Shown here: positions 8,758 through 11,883 of the stretch, in pieces
Position numbering within the stretch: the first letter of the stretch is position 1
Layout of the letters: each line of letters begins with the position of its first letter
Assembly: GCA_029339195.1 (NCBI GenBank)
Contig: JAPTJF010000813.1
Span: 1 to 11,883, forward strand
Direction: 5' to 3'
Length of the DNA: 11,883 nt
Source: Micractinium sp. NFX-FRZ
Lineage: Eukaryota > Chlorophyta > Trebouxiophyceae > Chlorellales > Chlorellaceae
Program-made: the position numbers and the translations under genes
The notes under the pieces: generated by a model
Told to the model about the DNA's origin: nothing
Database searches by the model: none
Seen by the model: the letters and a program-made list of their open reading frames with translations, nothing else

Positions 8758-11460
8758 ATGCCGAAAGTTGTTCTGGTGAGCTATCGCAGGGGTGGGCGTC
8801 TGTGCGAGGGTCGCTGCAGCCCTCCGCGCAGAACAGCCCTCGCCTCGCGCTGTCATCCGGCTGCTGCACCTGATCAGGCGTTGCCCGGCTCCAAATCAGA
8901 AGACGGCGCGGCAGCCTGCAGCGCATTTGTGGCAGTGGCGCCTGCGCCCGCCCGCCGCCCCCACTTGAGCCTGACAGATTCGCCAGGCTGCCCAGTGCTG
9001 CACCCAACCCTGCCCATTTGTCCAACACCCTGCAGATCACCGGCTGCAGCAGCGGCCTGGGCCGTGCGCTGGCGCTGCACCTGCACGCCGAGCGGCTGGG
9101 CGGAGGCAGCGGCGCCGGCGAGCGTGCCTACTCCGTGTACGCCACCGCCCGCAACCCGGGCTCTCTGAAGGAGCTCGAGGCAGAAGGCATTCGCACCCTG
9201 CAGCTGGACGTCACCAACCAGGCGAGAGACGGCAACAGGAGGGAGCGAGAGGCGGGGGCGGGACGGACGGCGGCGGCAAGGCAGTGGCCCACCCTTGCAG
9301 TGCTGCTGGCAATCAGCCCGCCTGCAGTGGCATGCCCACCTTCTTCCCCCCGCACCCACACCCACATGCCTGTCCGCCCTCCTGCCGCCTCTTTTTGTAT
9401 GACGTGTGCCGGCCTGCAGAAGTCGGTGGATGCCGCTGTGAGGCGGGTGGTGCAGGAGGCAGGGGCCATTGATGTGCTGGTGAACAACGCGGGTGAGGGG
9501 GCGCCAACGGCATACGGTTGTGCCAACAGCATGCCGCCAGTTTGCTGTAGTGACCAACCCTGGCGCCTCTCCTGCCTGTGCAGCCGGCCTCTGCGGCTTG
9601 TGTCGCTCACATCTTTGCTACCTCCTGCCCGCTGCCCGCCTCGCTCTAGCGCTGCTATCCAAGCTGCCCGTCCTGTCCCTGCCTGCTCCTCTCTCCCTTG
9701 CTCCACAAACAGGCCTGAGCCGGGTGGGGCCGATCGTGGAGCAGCCAATGTCGGAAGTGGAGGAGGTGATGGCCGCCAACTATTTTGGCGTCTTGAGGGT
9801 GACGCAGGCGAGCCAGGGGTTGTTGCGCCCACAGGGCGTGTGCCCAGTGCAGTTCACCCGTTTGCTAGTTAACTTTCCAATCTTGACTGTCTTGGCATGT
9901 CTGCTGTCGCGTTGCGCAGGCGGTGGCCCCGCGCATGATGCGCCAGCGCAGCAGCCTGGTCCACCAGTGTGCTCTTAAACTTTTCACTCCCGACTGCTCC
10001 CTTCTCCCTCCTGTCCCCACTGATTGCAGGCGGTGGCGCCCCACATGATCCGCCAGCGCGGCGGGCTGATCCTCATGGTCGGCAGCGTGGTCAGCATGCT
10101 GGCATCGCCCTTTGGGGCCGCATACTCGGGTGCGGCTGAGCTATAGCATGAGGCGCAGGGTCAGGGGCGACCTCAACTGATTGCTAGCTGCTCTGTACCT
10201 GCCACCGCTCTGCCTTGCCTGCACCCTAGCGGGAGCCCCTGCAACCATGGCTTGCACCTTTCTCGCAGTGCCAAATCCCGTCCTGCCTGCCTCCCACCGT
10301 CCCCCTGGTGCACCCTCCACAGCGCCCTGCTGGCGCTGAGCGACTCGTTGCCGCACTTTGCACCCTTGCTGAGGCACCTCCCCCTGCCTGCCCGCCACTT
10401 ACGTGCCCTGTGCAGCCTCCAAGGCCGCCCTGCTGGCGCTGAGCGACTCGCTGCGCCTGGAGCTGCAGCCCTTTGGCGTGCACGTCACCTACGTGGTGGC
10501 GGGGGCCATCAAGTGAGCGAGGGCGCTGCTGTTGGCTGGGACTGGCGGCCTGGTTTGGGGTCGGCCCTGGGGGGGCAATCGAGTGAGCGGGGCAAGCAAG
10601 TGCTGGCTACCACTGCGAGCATCTGCCAGGAGCTGTGCTCACTGCGGTGAGCGGCAGAGCAGGCTGGGGTTCTCCTTCTTGCATACCTGCCGTGGTGGCC
10701 CATGCAAGACGGCTGCTGCTGCTGTGTGGTGTCTTGCCTTGCTTTGTCTCGCACCGACCTGCCCCTGCGAGCTGATCTCTTGCCCCAGGTCTTCTTTCTC
10801 TGACAACATCCTGGCTTCCACCAACGTGGCGCGATACGAGAAGCCGAGCAGCCTCTACGCCCCGCTGGCACCCATGATCACGTGGGCTGGGTGTGCAGGC
10901 ATTGCTGGGTGTTTGTACCGAGAAGAGGAAGAGGGACACCATGCATGTGCTGCCGCTGCTACAACTTGCAGACCCAGCTGTCGATGCCATGCTGCGGAAG
11001 CGGAGGTGGCTCCTCCTCTCCCCGCCGCCAAGCGTTGCTCGCCCCGCCGTCCCCCCGCAGGGCGCGTGCACGGGCGTCTCAAGACCCTGCCGTCTCCGCC
11101 ACTGCTGCCTCCACGGCCGGAGAGATTGCCGCTGTGATCAACGGCAGCATGCTGCCGCCCGCGCCTGCCAGCAGCTACTCCCTGGCGGGCCTGGGAAGCT
11201 GGTGCTCCGCCTCTGCTGCAGCACTGGTCGGCCGGGGCGGGCGGGGCGGCGGCTACGAGTCGGCGCCTAGCAGCGGCACGGAGGCAGGCGGGGCGGCGGG
11301 CGGTGCTGTGTGGAAGCCGCGCCCGCCTCCCAACTGGTTCCTGGCGGGGGGGAACGCTCGGCAGTACTTCCTCGTCGGCGTTGCCCAGAAGCTCATGCCG
11401 GCTGGCTGGCCCGCGAACTCGATATTGGCCAAGAAGTTTGGGCTGAACGCAGCACTGTGA
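8758..11460 (+). CDS. Classical short-chain dehydrogenase/reductase, eight exons
   Basis: Exons are 8758-8775, 9036-9221, 9420-9492, 9713-9807, 10030-10129, 10416-10512, 10789-10881 and 11061-11460, giving 1062 nt and 353 residues with all phases consistent. Exon 1 is only 18 nt (MPKVVL) and is needed to supply an ATG before ITGCSSGLG. The nucleotide-binding motif is T8-G15 (TGCSSGLG), LDVTN follows, then NNAG at 90-93. The catalytic tetrad is Asn115, Ser143, Tyr156 and Lys160; YSASK is split by an intron after TCG G. The Arg in VYATARN suggests NADPH preference. Overall pattern (VTQAVAPHM, GAIKSSFSDN, MITARARASQ) resembles 1-acyl-DHAP reductase or 11-beta-HSD/retinol-dehydrogenase-like SDRs; the substrate is not determined. 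A Gly/Ser/Ala-rich insert of about 50 residues precedes the C-terminal NWFLAGGNARQYFLVGVAQ. Introns 2 and 4 start with GC rather than GT. No TGTAA was seen downstream. Confidence 0.85.
9222..9223 (+). other. GC 5' splice site of SDR intron 2
   Basis: Exon 2 must end at LDVTNQ and exon 3 must start at KSVDAAV to keep the SDR pattern. The junction is CAG|GCGAGA and the acceptor at 9418-9419 is AG, making a GC-AG intron of 198 nt. No GT near this point gives an equally good protein. Confidence 0.7.
9808..9809 (+). other. GC 5' splice site of SDR intron 4
   Basis: The protein pattern FGVLRVTQ followed by AVAPHM puts the junction at CAG|GCGAGC, with AG at 10028-10029. The nearby GT in AGG|GTGACG would delete the conserved VTQ. 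The 8-base junction is the same as that of intron 2. Confidence 0.7.
9920..9961 (+). repeat. Copy of exon 5 start, with acceptor, inside SDR intron 4
   Basis: This segment matches the true exon 5 start at 10030-10071 in 34 of 42 positions without gaps. It is preceded by GCAG, like the real acceptor, and would read AVAPRMMRQR against AVAPHMIRQR. The offset is 110 bp, not a multiple of three, so use of this upstream acceptor would shift the frame and reach a TGA overlapping the true exon. No convincing donor closes it as a separate exon. Confidence 0.9.
10308..10352 (+). repeat. Copy of exon 6 start inside SDR intron 5
   Basis: 24 bases beginning GCCCTGCTGGCGCTGAGC are identical at 10324-10347 and in exon 6 at 10427-10450. 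Similarity extends back over GTGCA(C/G)CCTCCA, which covers the acceptor, but the copy has AC where exon 6 has AG. The offset is 102-103 bp. Confidence 0.95.
10569..10593 (+). repeat. Copy of exon 6 end and donor inside SDR intron 6
   Basis: ATCGAGTGAGCG at 10578-10589 differs at one base from ATCAAGTGAGCG at 10508-10519, which spans the true exon 6 donor. G-rich sequence precedes both. The offset is 70 bp and the GTGAGC donor hexamer is preserved. Confidence 0.7.
10971..10996 (+). repeat. Possible copy of exon 8 segment inside SDR intron 7
   Basis: GACCCAGCTGTCGATGCCA and the following TGCTGC resemble exon 8 from 11083 (GACCCTGCCGTCTCCGCCAC, then TGCTGC) at about 20 of 26 positions with one gap. 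Conceptual peptides are DPAVDAM and DPAVSAT. The offset is 112 bp. Similarity is moderate. Confidence 0.5.
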
Positions 11461-11793
11461 GCGGGCCGACCCTGCAGTCCAGGGACTAGGGCCCTAGCCC
11501 CCCTGGCCCCACCCTTTGTATCATTATTTGGTGAGCGTGTGCGACACTCTTCTCACATCCCCCTGTACTATGACATGCCACAATGTGCACAGCTCCCCGA
11601 AAACAGATGTTCCATTTAAAGTCAGACAGCATGCTGAGAGGCAGCGTCACGCTGTGCCACGCTATGCTGTCATAGACCGCCATCGACACACCCGCATGCG
11701 CTCCAATCTAGCACCGCACCTTTTGCACCTGCTGTGCCCAGCCACTCGCGGTGACACCCCAATAGGCCAACTGGCTGGCCCTACGCCGCGGAG
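11461..11793. other. 3' flank of the SDR gene
   Basis: No coding region is supported in this 333-bp stretch. It begins with the SDR 3' UTR. A more AT-rich part at about 11515-11640 may hold the transcript end, but no TGTAA is present. A CCAATAGG at 11758-11765 lies 36 bp ahead of the ATG of a possible next gene. Confidence 0.5.
11486..11497. repeat. Perfect 12-bp palindrome CTAGGGCCCTAG
   Basis: The palindrome lies 26 bp after the SDR stop codon. With one mismatch the arms extend by three more G:C pairs. It has no loop and its role is unknown. Confidence 0.7.
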
Positions 11794-11883
11794 ATGGCGC
11801 GCGCAGAGGGGCCCGAACGGGCGCCGCACCTGGCGCCACCGCTCTCCGTCCGCTCCGCCGCTGCCGGCTCGCGCCGCCCAGTT
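11794..11883 (+). CDS. Possible start of a further gene, cut by the window edge
   Basis: From ATG at 11794 the frame stays open for 30 codons to the edge. The residues (MARAEGPERAPHLAPP, then SVRSAAAGSRR) are rich in Ala, Arg and Ser, which fits an organelle-targeting peptide but also any GC-rich sequence. A CCAAT box lies upstream. No homology can be judged, so the call rests only on the open frame and position. Confidence 0.22.
   Translation, partial: MARAEGPERAPHLAPPLSVRSAAAGSRRPV

Noticed and set aside
9018..9035. SDR start at 9018
   Set aside because: The codon there is TTG. The segment ending in CTGCAG looks like an acceptor, and the 18-nt exon at 8758-8775 supplies MPKVVL before ITGCSSGLG in the right phase.
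9920..9967. The exon 5 copy in SDR intron 4 as a functional alternative exon
   Set aside because: No good donor follows at a compatible phase; using its acceptor alone shifts the frame and reaches a stop. I keep it as a duplication relic.
10893..11042. Continuation of SDR exon 7 through 10882-11060 as coding sequence
   Set aside because: The frame becomes Cys- and Pro-rich and ends without the conserved C-terminus. A GTGGGC donor at 10882 and a pyrimidine-rich acceptor at 11059-11060 restore the SDR pattern.

Overview
The window looks like nuclear DNA from a green alga, most likely a trebouxiophyte such as Chlorella or a relative. The support is very GC-rich coding sequence, many short spliceosomal introns of roughly 120 to 470 nt, long Ala/Gln/Ser/Gly runs encoded by CAG, GCC and GCA repeats, two TGTAA-type polyadenylation motifs, and plant-type gene content (a DEG15-like peroxisomal protease ending in SKL and a TIC56-like GYF domain protein). 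No bacterial operon, mobile element, tRNA, rRNA or CRISPR array was seen. The exact genus is an inference.

Layout from left to right. Positions 1-1405 hold no gene I can support; the stretch is probably the 3' untranslated and downstream region of the first gene and contains a run of 35 C. A three-exon Abitram (FAM206A/Simiate) homologue lies on the minus strand (2827 to 1406). It is divergent from, and separated by 167 bp from, a three-exon plus-strand gene (2995-5766) for an 800-residue DEG15/TYSND1-type protease with a complete His437/Asp514/Ser622 triad and a C-terminal SKL. This converges with a five-exon minus-strand gene (7957 to 6318) for a small 160-residue protein with a GYF_2-type domain most like that of the plastid protein TIC56. 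About 800 bp further on, an eight-exon plus-strand gene (8758-11460) encodes a 353-residue classical short-chain dehydrogenase/reductase with an intact Asn115-Ser143-Tyr156-Lys160 tetrad. The last 90 bases may open another gene.

All four gene models were built by eye: exons were joined where GT-AG (or GC-AG) sites, reading phase and family similarity agreed, and every total is a whole number of codons. The genes do not form a recognisable pathway; they look like ordinary neighbouring nuclear genes in alternating orientation (divergent, convergent, divergent).

The most unusual signal is in the introns. In three of the four genes, introns carry degraded copies of the splice-proximal end of an adjacent exon, about 70-160 bp from the true exon edge, sometimes with the copied splice dinucleotide still present. 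The clearest are in SDR introns 4 and 5, GYF-gene intron 3 and Abitram intron 2. The SDR gene also uses two GC-AG introns sharing the junction CAG|GCGAG.
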